A stretch of DNA of 64,000 nt from Gammaproteobacteria bacterium. GTDB lineage: Bacteria; Pseudomonadota; Gammaproteobacteria; Steroidobacterales; Woeseiaceae. Position 1 is the stretch's first letter. Every line of letters begins with the position of its first letter. The notes under the pieces are model-generated. The model had not been told where the DNA came from. It worked only from the letters and a program-made list of their open reading frames with translations, and searched no databases. The position numbers and the translations under genes are program-made. This document shows positions 51,683 through 60,532 of the stretch, one piece after another. The stretch spans positions 186,001 through 250,000 of the forward strand of contig JAOTYE010000003.1 of NCBI GenBank assembly GCA_029862045.1. Reading direction: 5' to 3'.

Positions 51683-53035
51683 CTATTCGATGATATTGTC
51701 GGCGACCAGCTCCAGCAGACTTTCCATGTTCTTGTCCCAATGGAAGTGCTCTTTCGCGTCGTTGTAGCTCTGCCTGCAGTTCGAGCAGGTTGAGAGCACA
51801 GTGTCGGCACCGCTTGCTTCGACTTGTTCCATCTTAAGTTCGAAGACCTTATAGCGTAGCTTGTCGGCGCGGTGAATCGTTACAACGCCGCCGCCGCCGC
51901 CGCAACACCAGTTGAAGTCGCCTGTCGGTGCCATTTCCTTGAGGTCTACGCCAAGCGCGTCCATCACGATGCGTGGCGCCTCAGTTGCACCACCGCGCCT
52001 GGCTACCTGACAGGGATCGTGGAACGTCACGGTCTGATCGACCTTTTTGACCTTGAGTCGGCCGGAGCTGATGACATCCGCGAGGAACTCTGAAATATGC
52101 TGCACCTTGAACGGCAGCGGCTTGCCGTACATGGCCGCACCCTGCCAGCGCAGCGCACCATAGGCATGGCCGCACTCCGGTAGAACAACGAGCTTCGCGC
52201 CGCAATTGATTGCCGCGTTGATCAGTTTCATCGTCGCGGCTTTTTGCCATTCGGCGTTGCCGGCCATCATGCCGAAGTTTGTCGCTTCGTAGCCTTCGGT
52301 ACGGAACGTCCAGCTCTCGCCCAACGCATTCAGAACCCGGGCGGTCGCACCGATCGAGTTCGGATATTTCATGATTTCGATCGAAGACATCGAAACCAGA
52401 ATATCGGCTTGTTCCTTGTCGACATTAACGTCCGTCTCGAATTCGTCGGCCATCCACTCGGCACGATCGGCGAACACCTCAGCGGTAGCACCCAGTGGGC
52501 TGCCTTCGTCCTTCGCGCGCTGAGCAACTTCGTGCAGTTCATCCGGAATCAATCCTGCCTTGAACATGCCGTGTCGCGCCTGGCCGACCAGGGTTGCAAT
52601 ATCGATGCCCATCGGGCAAATCAGGGAACAGCGTCCGCACATCGTGCAGGAGTCATAGATCAGCTCCTGCCATTCGCCGAGTTGTTCGACCGTGATTTCG
52701 CGTTTCAGGCCGAACAATCGGTAAAAGAAACCGAACGGGCTGACTTCGCGTTTGTAGGCCTGCTTGAAAATCTCCAGCTTCCAGATCGGCGTGTACTTCG
52801 GGTCCTCGGTCTGTACGTAATAGTGGCAGGCCTCGGCGCACTGGCCGCAATGAACGCAGGCTTCCATATAAGTCGCCGTCGTGCGATTCATGTTCTTGGC
52901 GAAATTGGCCATCGCGCGCCGCAGGCGCTCGTTTTCTTCGACATCTCCTTGCGTATCGTGACGGGGATGCGGGTCTTTGACAGTCAGTCGCTGTTCGTGC
53001 GTCTCCAGGGGATATTTTTCCGTTATCTTGCTCAT
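51683..53035 (-). CDS. DsrK/HdrD-like iron-sulfur protein
   Basis: A 450-residue cytoplasmic protein combining HdrC- and HdrB-like parts. Two ferredoxin motifs are at Cys60-63-66-70 and Cys130-133-136-140. The CCG region includes PECGHAYG, DPCQVARRGG, WCCGGGGGV and TCSNCRQS. It overlaps the membrane cytochrome gene by 4 bases, giving a DsrMK/HdrDE-like pair that exchanges electrons with the quinone pool. Next to the sHdr genes, it is a candidate electron outlet. Confidence 0.85.
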   Translation of the reverse strand: MSKITEKYPLETHEQRLTVKDPHPRHDTQGDVEENERLRRAMANFAKNMNRTTATYMEACVHCGQCAEACHYYVQTEDPKYTPIWKLEIFKQAYKREVSPFGFFYRLFGLKREITVEQLGEWQELIYDSCTMCGRCSLICPMGIDIATLVGQARHGMFKAGLIPDELHEVAQRAKDEGSPLGATAEVFADRAEWMADEFETDVNVDKEQADILVSMSSIEIMKYPNSIGATARVLNALGESWTFRTEGYEATNFGMMAGNAEWQKAATMKLINAAINCGAKLVVLPECGHAYGALRWQGAAMYGKPLPFKVQHISEFLADVISSGRLKVKKVDQTVTFHDPCQVARRGGATEAPRIVMDALGVDLKEMAPTGDFNWCCGGGGGVVTIHRADKLRYKVFELKMEQVEASGADTVLSTCSNCRQSYNDAKEHFHWDKNMESLLELVADNIIE

Positions 53036-53685
53036 ACCCTGGCTCCCCTGCGAGTAAAGGTGACGCCGGTCGTATAGCGTGAGCCGAACACAATGATCGA
53101 ATGCATCAGCTTGCCGAACGGGAACCAGATCAGGAATACGTCGAAACTCAGGATGTGCAGTGCCAGCAGAGTCTCGTAGCGGGCGCCTACGTGGGCAACG
53201 GCAAGAAGGCCGGTGATCACAGGCAATGTAGTAACCAACCAGGAGAAGTAGTCGTCAAAATTCGACAGCATCTTGAGCACCGGATGCTGCAGGCGACGAC
53301 CGAGACCGATCAACAGTGCGGCCAGCGTGAGCGCCGCAGCGACGTGTATGACGATGCTGGGCAGCGGCGCCCATTCGAGACCGGAGAAACTCTCGATGAA
53401 CAGGATGTGTGGTGCGCCGCCGAGTATGACGGTGGCCAGCCCGACATGCATGGTGTACGCAATGATCGTGCCGTTACGCGTTCTCTCGCGGAATGGTTCG
53501 TGGTGCAGGAATCGCGAGAAGATCGTTTTGATTCCACCACGCACCTCACCGCCCTGGCGGGCCTCGGAAAGATCCGTTTTCTTCAGTGTCAGGAAGAGGT
53601 GAACCAGGCGCCAGAGCAGTCCGACGACGAATATCGTCACGGCCAGTTGCAGTCCCGGGCCGCGCGCAAAGTCGAGGAGTTCCAT
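53032..53685 (-). CDS. NarI/DsrM-like membrane cytochrome b subunit
   Basis: A 217-residue membrane protein of the nitrate-reductase gamma-subunit family with about five hydrophobic segments and several transmembrane histidines (MHVGLA, VIHVAAAL, AVAHVGARY, LALHILSF), suitable for haem b. I chose ATG 53685; the frame is open to 53841, but the added residues are not membrane-like and cross the divergent promoter. It forms a unit with the DsrK-like protein. Confidence 0.82.
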   Translation of the reverse strand: MELLDFARGPGLQLAVTIFVVGLLWRLVHLFLTLKKTDLSEARQGGEVRGGIKTIFSRFLHHEPFRERTRNGTIIAYTMHVGLATVILGGAPHILFIESFSGLEWAPLPSIVIHVAAALTLAALLIGLGRRLQHPVLKMLSNFDDYFSWLVTTLPVITGLLAVAHVGARYETLLALHILSFDVFLIWFPFGKLMHSIIVFGSRYTTGVTFTRRGARV

Positions 53686-53785
53686 CGAAAAAGTCCCCAG
53701 TTTTGATTGGTGACAAGATGCTCGCGCACGCAAGCATCCGAGCGCCAAGTATCGTTGCGGAGGCATGATTTTTGGATAAGGGGAA

Positions 53786-53815
53786 TTGCCTATCCCTTGT
53801 GCAGTAAGGTATAGA
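53786..53815 (+). promoter_or_regulatory. Possible promoter of the cysteine-synthase-like gene
   Basis: TTGCCT (53786-53791) and TATAGA (53810-53815) are spaced 18 bases, about 80 bases before the start. GGATA/TATCC and AAGGG/CCCTT inverted pairs overlap at 53774-53798. Suggestive only. Confidence 0.3.
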
Positions 53816-53893
53816 ACGAGACGGAATATCGGTATAGCCAATCAGCCTTGGGGCACTGTTGTGTGCGCTCGTCAGGCCTATAGACTTCGGCTA

Positions 53894-54949
53894 ATGAGCG
53901 CTCAGACATACAAGAAGCCACCAGAGCCGCATGACGACCCGGTGAATGATTCGGTCGCTGAAGTCACCATGCTGCAGCCGGGTCGGCAGGCCGACAATCG
54001 CGACGTGCCTGGTCCACACCTGCGGGTTTACGACAGCATTATTGATCTTGCCCCGAACCCGGATAATCCGACACCGATGGTCCGGCTTAGCGCGCGCTCC
54101 AACCCTCATTCTGACTACGAGGTCTTGCTGAAACTCGAAGGCATGAACCCGTTCGGTTCCATCAAGGACCGCACCGCACTTTTCATGCTCAGAGGCCTGC
54201 ACCTCAAAGCCGACCAGGCGCTGGTGGAGCCGTCCGCGGGTAACACGGGTATCGCTTTGGCTGCTATGGCTAACGCGCGGAACACGCCAATCGAAATCGC
54301 TGTACCTGATGGTACGCCGGAAGAGAAAAAAGCACTGTTGCGCTTTCTGGGCGTCGAGTTGATCGAAGTAGAAGACGAACTTTGCCCGTTGTTCCCAACC
54401 GAAGGTGCGCGCGGCGTCGTCAAGAGCATGGTGGAAAGCGAGGCATACGGTGGCAAGTACGTCAGTCCGAACCAGTACGAAAGCGAGCTCAATGTTGAGG
54501 CACATTACCGTACGACCGGACCGGAAATCTGGAAACAGACAAACGGCGAAATTGACTATTTCTTTGCCGGCATCGGTACGGGCGGCACGATCAGTGGCGT
54601 GGGACGCTTTCTCAAAGAACAGAAACCTGACATCAGGATTATCGGTGTCGAACCGGCCAGTCGTCACCATCAACTGTCGGGCCTGAAGCGCATCACCGGG
54701 CTGCCGGATGAGCACTACCCGAAAATACTCGATCCCGATTTGCTCGATGACCTGATTTCAGTCAGCGACGAGGAAGCTTACACAGCCGGTATCGAGCTTG
54801 CGCGAACGGAAGGCATCATGGTCGGCCCGACTACTGGCGCATTGCTGGCCGCGGCTCTGCGGGCAGATACGCCGAAGACTGGAAAGGCCGTGTTGATTTC
54901 GGCTGACAATGCTGCGAAGTATGCCAGCGCGTATGCAAAATACCTCTGA
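53894..54949 (+). CDS. Cysteine synthase / cystathionine-beta-synthase-like PLP enzyme
   Basis: A 351-residue fold-type II PLP enzyme. The PLP lysine is Lys91 in NPFGSIKDR, the substrate loop is SAGNTG (residues 114-119), and GTGGTISG binds phosphate. An N-terminal extension of about 45 residues is unlike CysK. Cysteine synthesis from O-acetylserine (or phosphoserine) and sulfide is most likely. I chose ATG 53894. It is divergent from the DsrMK-like pair. Confidence 0.85.
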   Translation: MSAQTYKKPPEPHDDPVNDSVAEVTMLQPGRQADNRDVPGPHLRVYDSIIDLAPNPDNPTPMVRLSARSNPHSDYEVLLKLEGMNPFGSIKDRTALFMLRGLHLKADQALVEPSAGNTGIALAAMANARNTPIEIAVPDGTPEEKKALLRFLGVELIEVEDELCPLFPTEGARGVVKSMVESEAYGGKYVSPNQYESELNVEAHYRTTGPEIWKQTNGEIDYFFAGIGTGGTISGVGRFLKEQKPDIRIIGVEPASRHHQLSGLKRITGLPDEHYPKILDPDLLDDLISVSDEEAYTAGIELARTEGIMVGPTTGALLAAALRADTPKTGKAVLISADNAAKYASAYAKYL

Positions 54950-54966
54950 GCGCCGCGAATTCGCGT

Positions 54967-55494
54967 TTACATTTCAGCAATGAGTCGACCAAATTCGTCG
55001 ACCTTATTCCAGTCCGTAAATTCTATCGTCGTCTGTGGGTCCGTCGGCCCCTTGGTTATCCACATGATGAGTCTGATCATCTGGCGGTCAATGAATGTGT
55101 AGCGCGGATAATCAATTTTTCCGGCGAACACCGCGAGATTCTGCGGTTGCCAGGATATCTGCCTGAGAAATTTCTGCAGGTACGGATTGGTCTCTGGCTG
55201 ATTCTTCTCCGGCTTTCGGGCCACGACATTCACCGAGAAAAAGGCGCTCGGCCTGGTCTCGAGAATCGATTGCTTGTCGCGAATGAAGTCATAGACCTGC
55301 TTCTGATGCTTGCCATAACGAATGCTGGCGCCAATCACGACTTTGTCGAAAGGCTCCAGATCGATATCGGGAGCATCGCTCATCCAGGTCAGGACCACCG
55401 ACTGATGCTGGTCCTCGATCACCTGTTTTAACCTTTCGCAGATGCTGCGCGTATGGCCGTCCGTTGTTGAGTAGATAATCAATATGTTCGCCAT
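54967..55494 (-). CDS. hemG: Flavodoxin-fold protoporphyrinogen IX dehydrogenase (HemG-like)
   Basis: A 175-residue long-chain flavodoxin with the FMN phosphate loop YSTTDGHT (residues 9-16), VIGASIRYGKH and a late RLIMWITKGPTDP, which match HemG. It oxidises protoporphyrinogen to protoporphyrin using quinones during haem synthesis. I chose ATG 55494; the frame remains open to 55683 but that would overlap the divergent proline dehydrogenase gene. Confidence 0.83.
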   Translation of the reverse strand: MANILIIYSTTDGHTRSICERLKQVIEDQHQSVVLTWMSDAPDIDLEPFDKVVIGASIRYGKHQKQVYDFIRDKQSILETRPSAFFSVNVVARKPEKNQPETNPYLQKFLRQISWQPQNLAVFAGKIDYPRYTFIDRQMIRLIMWITKGPTDPQTTIEFTDWNKVDEFGRLIAEM

Positions 55495-55583
55495 GCGTGA
55501 AAGTATATCGGTAAATGCGGACAGACAGGAGACCCGCAATTTCTGAAACTGATATAAAGAGCGTATGTGGTTCGGAGGTCGCG

Positions 55584-56495
55584 ATGTCAGCGAACATATT
55601 CCATCACGCATTGATCGGTGCAATGCCGTTTGTGCCGCGACCGCTGATCTGGCGATTCTCCCGACGCTATATCGCCGGCACACACCTGCAAGATGCCTGT
55701 CAGGCAGTAGGGGAGATGAATGCGGCAGGTTGCTCGGGGACGATCGACGTCCTGGGCGAAGACAGCAGCAGTGAAGAACAGGTTCAAGCGGCCGTGGACC
55801 TGTACCTCGAGACGATCCACGAGATCCACGCCGCGTCGCTGAACTGCGGCATCTCCGTAAAGCTATCCGAGTTAGGGCTGCGCTTCGATGTCGAATGCTG
55901 TAAGGAGGCGATGCTCGTGCTTCTTTCAGCCGCCAGGGAGCGCGACCTGTTCGTCAGAATTGACATGGAGGACTCTAGTGTTACCTCCGTTACACTGGAT
56001 ATCTATCAGAATCTGAGAAACCAGTTCGACAACGTCGGCATTGTCATTCAGTCATGCCTTCGCCGCAGCGAACAGGACATTGCCGAACTGTTGCGCGGTG
56101 GGCCAACCGACGTGCGGCTGTGTAAAGGCATTTATATCGAACCGGAGGAAATCGCGTTTTGTGAGCCTGACGAGATTCGCGACTCGTTCAGCGAGTTATT
56201 GGAGCAGCTATTCGAGGGTGGTGCGAGACGGGTAGGCATCGCGACACACGACCCGATTCTTGTTGCACGTGCTGAAGAGTCGCTCAGCGAATTGGATGTG
56301 GGCAAAGAGCACTATGAATTCCAGATGTTGCTGGGCGTTGCCGGGACGCTCCGCAGGAAACTGGTAAAGAGAGGGCATGCGCTGCGCGTCTACGTGCCAT
56401 TCGGTGAGCTTTGGTACGACTACTCAATCCGCCGACTGCGTGAGAACCCGCACATCGCGGGCCACATCGTCCGGAACCTGTTGAGTCGTGGCTAG
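55584..56495 (+). CDS. Proline dehydrogenase
   Basis: A 303-residue FAD-dependent TIM-barrel proline dehydrogenase (monofunctional PutA-domain type), oxidising proline to pyrroline-5-carboxylate. Matching segments are NCGISVKLSELGLRFD, RIDMEDSSV, DVRLCKGIY, GIATHDP and the substrate-binding end LRVYVPFGELWYDYSIRRLRENP. GGAGG lies 5 bases before ATG 55584, which decides the start. No P5C dehydrogenase is adjacent. Confidence 0.88.
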   Translation: MSANIFHHALIGAMPFVPRPLIWRFSRRYIAGTHLQDACQAVGEMNAAGCSGTIDVLGEDSSSEEQVQAAVDLYLETIHEIHAASLNCGISVKLSELGLRFDVECCKEAMLVLLSAARERDLFVRIDMEDSSVTSVTLDIYQNLRNQFDNVGIVIQSCLRRSEQDIAELLRGGPTDVRLCKGIYIEPEEIAFCEPDEIRDSFSELLEQLFEGGARRVGIATHDPILVARAEESLSELDVGKEHYEFQMLLGVAGTLRRKLVKRGHALRVYVPFGELWYDYSIRRLRENPHIAGHIVRNLLSRG

Positions 56496-56518
56496 GCCGA
56501 GGCCATCAGTGTGCTGAT

Positions 56519-58105
56519 ATGAATTCCGAAGCCGTTGACCTTTCGTCTGTCGAGCGCGAAAAAACGCTCATCGATTCGCTGCTGCACGAAAGCGTCTATC
56601 CTCATCCTGCCGACAACATTCGACTTCTCGAGACGCATATTTCCTGGGTCATTCTGACAGGTAGTTTTGCCTATAAGGTCAAGAAACCGATCAAGCTCGA
56701 ATTCCTGGACTTTTCGTCACTCGAACGGCGTAAGCATTTCTGCGATGAGGAGCTGAGACTCAATCGACGCTGGGCGCCGGACATCTATCTGGACGTCGTG
56801 CCGATCTGCGGAAGCTTTGAGGAACCAAGAATCGGTGGCACTGGTTCCCCCATCGAGTACGCCGTCAAGATGGTGCAGTTTCCGCAATCAGCACAACTTG
56901 ATGCACAACTCGATGCCGGGCTGCTCGTCGATGGCGATATGGATGAATTGGCCGAGATGATCGCTGACCGACACGCGTCGGCAGCGGTATGCGCTAGGTT
57001 GGACGCCGCAGATGCGGTCGAATTAGTACAGCATCCGATGCTGGAAAACATTGAGCACCTGAAGTTGCACGTCAGTCGCGATGAGTTGCAGGGCCCTGCG
57101 GCATGGACCGGCAAGAAACTGCGTGAGCTGTGGGCGACGGTGATCCAGCGACAGGACGACGGTTTCATCCGCGAGTGCCATGGTGATCTGCACCTTAGAA
57201 ATCTTGTCCGACTGCCATCGGGTATCGCTGCCTTTGACTGTGTGGAGTTCAGTGCGGAGCTACGCGACATCGATGTGATCAGCGATGCAGCCTTTCTGAT
57301 GATGGACCTGATTGCCCGCGGGCGGCAGGATCTCGGCTATCTTTTTATCAATCGCTATCTGGAGTGCACAGGGGATTATCCGGGCATGTCGGTCTTTGGG
57401 CTGTACTACGTCTACCATGCCCTGATTCGGGCCAAGATCGCGGCCATTCAAAGCGTTGAGCGGACCAATGAGGCCGACCGACATCGGGACCAGGAAGAAA
57501 TAGCTCACTATTGTTCAGTCGCGCGCCGCTGGATCGCACCGCGGCGGCCTTGCCTGGTCGCCATGCATGGTTTTTCGGGATCTGGCAAGACATGGTTATC
57601 GCAACAGTTGCTGTCACGATTGCCGGCGATACGCGTGCGTTCGGATATTGAGCGCAAGCGCTTATACGGTCTCAGGGAAACCGAGAAGAGTGGTGCTTCT
57701 GTCGGTAAGGGCATCTACGATCCGCGTGCACGAACGGGCATCTATGGAGCGCTTGCCGACGCGGCCGAAACTTTGTTGCGGCTCGGACAACACGTCATAG
57801 TGGATGCCTCGTTCCTGAATCGTGACGACAGGCAGCTCTTTCAAATATTGGCGAACCGGCTTGACGCGGATTTCGTCATCGTTGCTGCGCGCGCAGAGCC
57901 CGATGAGTTGCGTCGGCGGGTGCAAATCAGACAGCGTGACGTGCGCGATGCCTCAGAAGCCGATACGGACGTATTGCAATACCAGTACGAGCATGCGGAT
58001 CCCTTGGTTGCTGAAGAACTTGAATGGACCATCGATGTTGCAACGGATGCGGATATCGATGCAGATCGTATCGTAGAGCAAATCGTCGCCGCACGGCGCT
58101 CCTGA
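56519..58105 (+). CDS. Fused phosphotransferase-like and P-loop kinase protein
   Basis: A 528-residue two-domain protein of the COG2187-COG0645 fusion type. The N-terminal aminoglycoside-phosphotransferase-like domain has HGDLHLRNLV (residues 221-230) and FDCVEFS. The C-terminal AAA/zeta-like kinase domain has a P-loop GFSGSGKT (351-358) followed by RSDIERKRL and VDASFLNRDDR. The family is widespread in proteobacteria with no established substrate. Confidence 0.82.
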   Translation: MNSEAVDLSSVEREKTLIDSLLHESVYPHPADNIRLLETHISWVILTGSFAYKVKKPIKLEFLDFSSLERRKHFCDEELRLNRRWAPDIYLDVVPICGSFEEPRIGGTGSPIEYAVKMVQFPQSAQLDAQLDAGLLVDGDMDELAEMIADRHASAAVCARLDAADAVELVQHPMLENIEHLKLHVSRDELQGPAAWTGKKLRELWATVIQRQDDGFIRECHGDLHLRNLVRLPSGIAAFDCVEFSAELRDIDVISDAAFLMMDLIARGRQDLGYLFINRYLECTGDYPGMSVFGLYYVYHALIRAKIAAIQSVERTNEADRHRDQEEIAHYCSVARRWIAPRRPCLVAMHGFSGSGKTWLSQQLLSRLPAIRVRSDIERKRLYGLRETEKSGASVGKGIYDPRARTGIYGALADAAETLLRLGQHVIVDASFLNRDDRQLFQILANRLDADFVIVAARAEPDELRRRVQIRQRDVRDASEADTDVLQYQYEHADPLVAEELEWTIDVATDADIDADRIVEQIVAARRS

Positions 58106-58158
58106 GGCTGCGCACAGTGGACCTGTCCATGGTGCATTAATCTTTACCCGGGACAGGC

Positions 58159-59232
58159 ATGAGCGATGTGGAAATAAATCCAAAATCGATGCGTGTATTC
58201 AGAATCACTTTGACAGGTCTTGCGCTGCTGGTCGTGGCATGCCGGCCCGGTTCATTTGTGGAGCCAGAAAATGCTGCAAGCACTGATTTCACCGTGCTAA
58301 CCCTCAACCTTCATACGTATCAGGAAATCCACAGCGAAGGCGTGGCCGAGTCGGAGTTAACCGACGAATTGGCGCGACAACGGATCGATTCATACGGTCC
58401 ACTGTTCGACCGTATCGCGGACGGCATCACCCAGCTTGACCCTGATGTTGTCTGTTTCCAGGAAGTCGGCGAATGGTCCGGCGGCAATACGGAGAACCCT
58501 GATTCCGTGCTGTTCGGCTCATCGGACAGCAACATGGTCCACCAAATCCTGCAGCGTTTGGACGAGCACTACTTCTACACCATGGATTGGTCGCATTACG
58601 GTTTCGATGTCTGGCTCGAAGGTTCGGCGATCCTGAGTAAACACCCTTTCATCGATACCGGATCACGATTCATCAGTAATCCGGACAACGGCCACTACGA
58701 GTTCTGGAAATCGCGCAATGTCCCGATGGCGCGGATCGAGCTTCCTGGATCCGGCAGGGTCAATGTGTTCTCGGTGCACACGGGTTGGTGGGACGACGAA
58801 GAAGAGCCGTTCCAGGATCAGTACAGGAACCTCCTGGCCTGGGCAGGAGAAATTGCGGAGCCGCACGAGACAACGTTTCTTTGTGGTGATTTCAATGTGC
58901 CTGCTGGCAGCAGGATGCAGGAGTTCATGACAAACGGCACGGGCTACTCGGATCAATACGCGCTGGCCAACCCCGATGGCTTATTCGATGCGACGATTGG
59001 TGGTGCTATTGATGGCTGGGAAGACAACGATAGCGGTCAGCGCATCGACTACATTCTGATGAACGATGACAGTCTTCTTAAGGTAGAAAAGGCGGAGATA
59101 GTCTTCACGGAAGAAACGTACGGAATCGTTTCGGACCATGCGGGAGTCTATGCGCGTTTTAGTCGACGCATCGATAGCTCGGCCCGGGAATTACCGGAGA
59201 GGAGACGGCTTGCGGGGCGTGACGACGACTAG
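58159..59232 (+). CDS. Endonuclease/exonuclease/phosphatase-family lipoprotein
   Basis: A 357-residue EEP-fold hydrolase with a signal sequence ending in a probable lipobox (LLVVAC, Cys28), so likely lipid-anchored. Catalytic motifs are present: VVCFQEVGEW (Glu), GDFNVPAG and SDHAGVYARF. Substrate could be nucleic acid, sphingomyelin-like lipid or an inositol phosphate. The start may instead be Met11. Its 3-prime end overlaps the convergent transglycosylase gene by 4 bases. Confidence 0.82.
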   Translation: MSDVEINPKSMRVFRITLTGLALLVVACRPGSFVEPENAASTDFTVLTLNLHTYQEIHSEGVAESELTDELARQRIDSYGPLFDRIADGITQLDPDVVCFQEVGEWSGGNTENPDSVLFGSSDSNMVHQILQRLDEHYFYTMDWSHYGFDVWLEGSAILSKHPFIDTGSRFISNPDNGHYEFWKSRNVPMARIELPGSGRVNVFSVHTGWWDDEEEPFQDQYRNLLAWAGEIAEPHETTFLCGDFNVPAGSRMQEFMTNGTGYSDQYALANPDGLFDATIGGAIDGWEDNDSGQRIDYILMNDDSLLKVEKAEIVFTEETYGIVSDHAGVYARFSRRIDSSARELPERRRLAGRDDD

Positions 59233-60029
59233 TCGACGCGAAATCCGGCGCGTCGCAGCAGTCCGGCGCCGCGGTCAAATTCCTGTCGATCGGCGTACGT
59301 CATCACGACCTCGAACTTGCCGGTGCCGCGGCGAAACCAGTCAAGATTCAGTTCCGGGGCGTTTCTCTCCAGCTGCGCAATGAATGCAGTGGCCCGGTAG
59401 GGTTCGCCAAAGGAAACGAGTGTGGACTGGCCGAGTTCCGAATACAGTGCGTCGCCGATGGGTTTCGTGCCGGAGCTGCTGCCCAAAACGTAGTTAAGGT
59501 GTCGATAGATGTAACCCGAATACCAATTGGCGCCCGTCGGAATGTTCTCGCCACTAGCAGGAATGCGTCGTGGGCCATAGTTGTACGCTGCGAGTGCGAG
59601 GTGCAGGTTGCCGCTGTATTGATTCACTAGTTCCTTCAAATAGCGTGCCCCGGCGTCGATATTGACACAGGGATCGTAAAGTTCGCTTAGTCGATCGATG
59701 CCGAGATGCTTCGCGGTGTCAGGCCAGAGAATCTGCATGACGCCATGTGCATTGGCCCGGGATCGCGCTGTTTCTTCAAAGTCGCTCTCGCCCCGCGCGA
59801 CGGCCAGCAGCAGTGTCAGCGGCAAGTCATATTGTAGTGCCGCGGCGCCGAAACAGCTCGCATGCGGAAACCGATAGACTGGTGGCAAATGCGTCTGCGA
59901 ATTCACGTAAGCGCGCCACGCGTCGTCGAGATTTGCTTCGGTAGTGCTGGCCGCGCTGGTGTGCGACATGAACAACAAAGTGATCAGAATCGACAGTACC
60001 GCAAATCGTTTTGCTGTTATGTCAACCAT
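59229..60029 (-). CDS. Lytic transglycosylase with C-terminal SPOR-like module
   Basis: A 266-residue exported SLT-family transglycosylase that cleaves peptidoglycan glycans. Residues 8-26 form a signal peptide. The catalytic glutamate is Glu81 in VARGESDFEE, followed by HGVMQIL and ALAAYNYGP. Residues 208-266 form an extra module (PYRATAFIAQLER...TGKFEVVMTY) shared with the protein encoded just upstream. I chose ATG 60029, which overlaps the upstream stop by 8 bases. Confidence 0.87.
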   Translation of the reverse strand: MVDITAKRFAVLSILITLLFMSHTSAASTTEANLDDAWRAYVNSQTHLPPVYRFPHASCFGAAALQYDLPLTLLLAVARGESDFEETARSRANAHGVMQILWPDTAKHLGIDRLSELYDPCVNIDAGARYLKELVNQYSGNLHLALAAYNYGPRRIPASGENIPTGANWYSGYIYRHLNYVLGSSSGTKPIGDALYSELGQSTLVSFGEPYRATAFIAQLERNAPELNLDWFRRGTGKFEVVMTYADRQEFDRGAGLLRRAGFRVD

Positions 60030-60522
60030 CCGGAAGTTCCAAACCGGTTGCTGCCGAGATTTGCGAAATATTGGACATGATCTCGTTGTCATCGCCATAC
60101 GCAAATGCGACTTCATAAACACCGGTCTTCACTTTGACTACGCGGTAATCCAGCCCTGTCACTCGCTGTAACTGGGCGACGAAACCAGTCGCGGCAATTT
60201 CAGTGCGAAACGGGCTCCAAAAGGCGTACCACTGCTGCGTGTCCTCCATGACGTCGATGTTCTCGGCTGCGGTTTGCTCCGCGGCCGTGTCGACGACTTC
60301 CTCGACAATCTCGTCGCTGAAGTCGTCCACGACATTCTGTGCTGGTTCGAGCAAGTCTTGAGGCACGGGCTGAGATACTGAGGGTGTCGGCAACCGGATG
60401 ACGCCGTTATCGCCAATAGGGGTAACCCGCGACCCGGTCTGTACCTGTGGAATGCCAACAAAGACGACAAGCGCTGCTACGGCCAGGGCGGAGCCCACGA
60501 GAACCCCCAGTAGTCGCATCAT
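60022..60522 (-). CDS. Membrane-anchored protein with SPOR-like C-terminal module
   Basis: A 166-residue protein with one N-terminal membrane segment (LLGVLVGSALAVAALVVFVG), a proline-rich then acidic linker (about residues 40-95), and a C-terminal domain (102-163; ATGFVAQLQR, TGVYEVAFAYGDD) that resembles SPOR peptidoglycan-binding domains and the end of the neighbouring transglycosylase. The start ATG 60522 has GAGGGCGGG upstream. It may recruit or regulate the transglycosylase. Confidence 0.65.
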   Translation of the reverse strand: MMRLLGVLVGSALAVAALVVFVGIPQVQTGSRVTPIGDNGVIRLPTPSVSQPVPQDLLEPAQNVVDDFSDEIVEEVVDTAAEQTAAENIDVMEDTQQWYAFWSPFRTEIAATGFVAQLQRVTGLDYRVVKVKTGVYEVAFAYGDDNEIMSNISQISAATGLELPDG

Positions 60523-60532
60523 TGGCCCGCCC

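Noticed and set aside
58118..58157. CCTGTCC/GGACAGG inverted repeat before the EEP-family gene
   Set aside because: Only seven base pairs with a loop of more than 20 bases and no promoter or T-run association, so not above chance.
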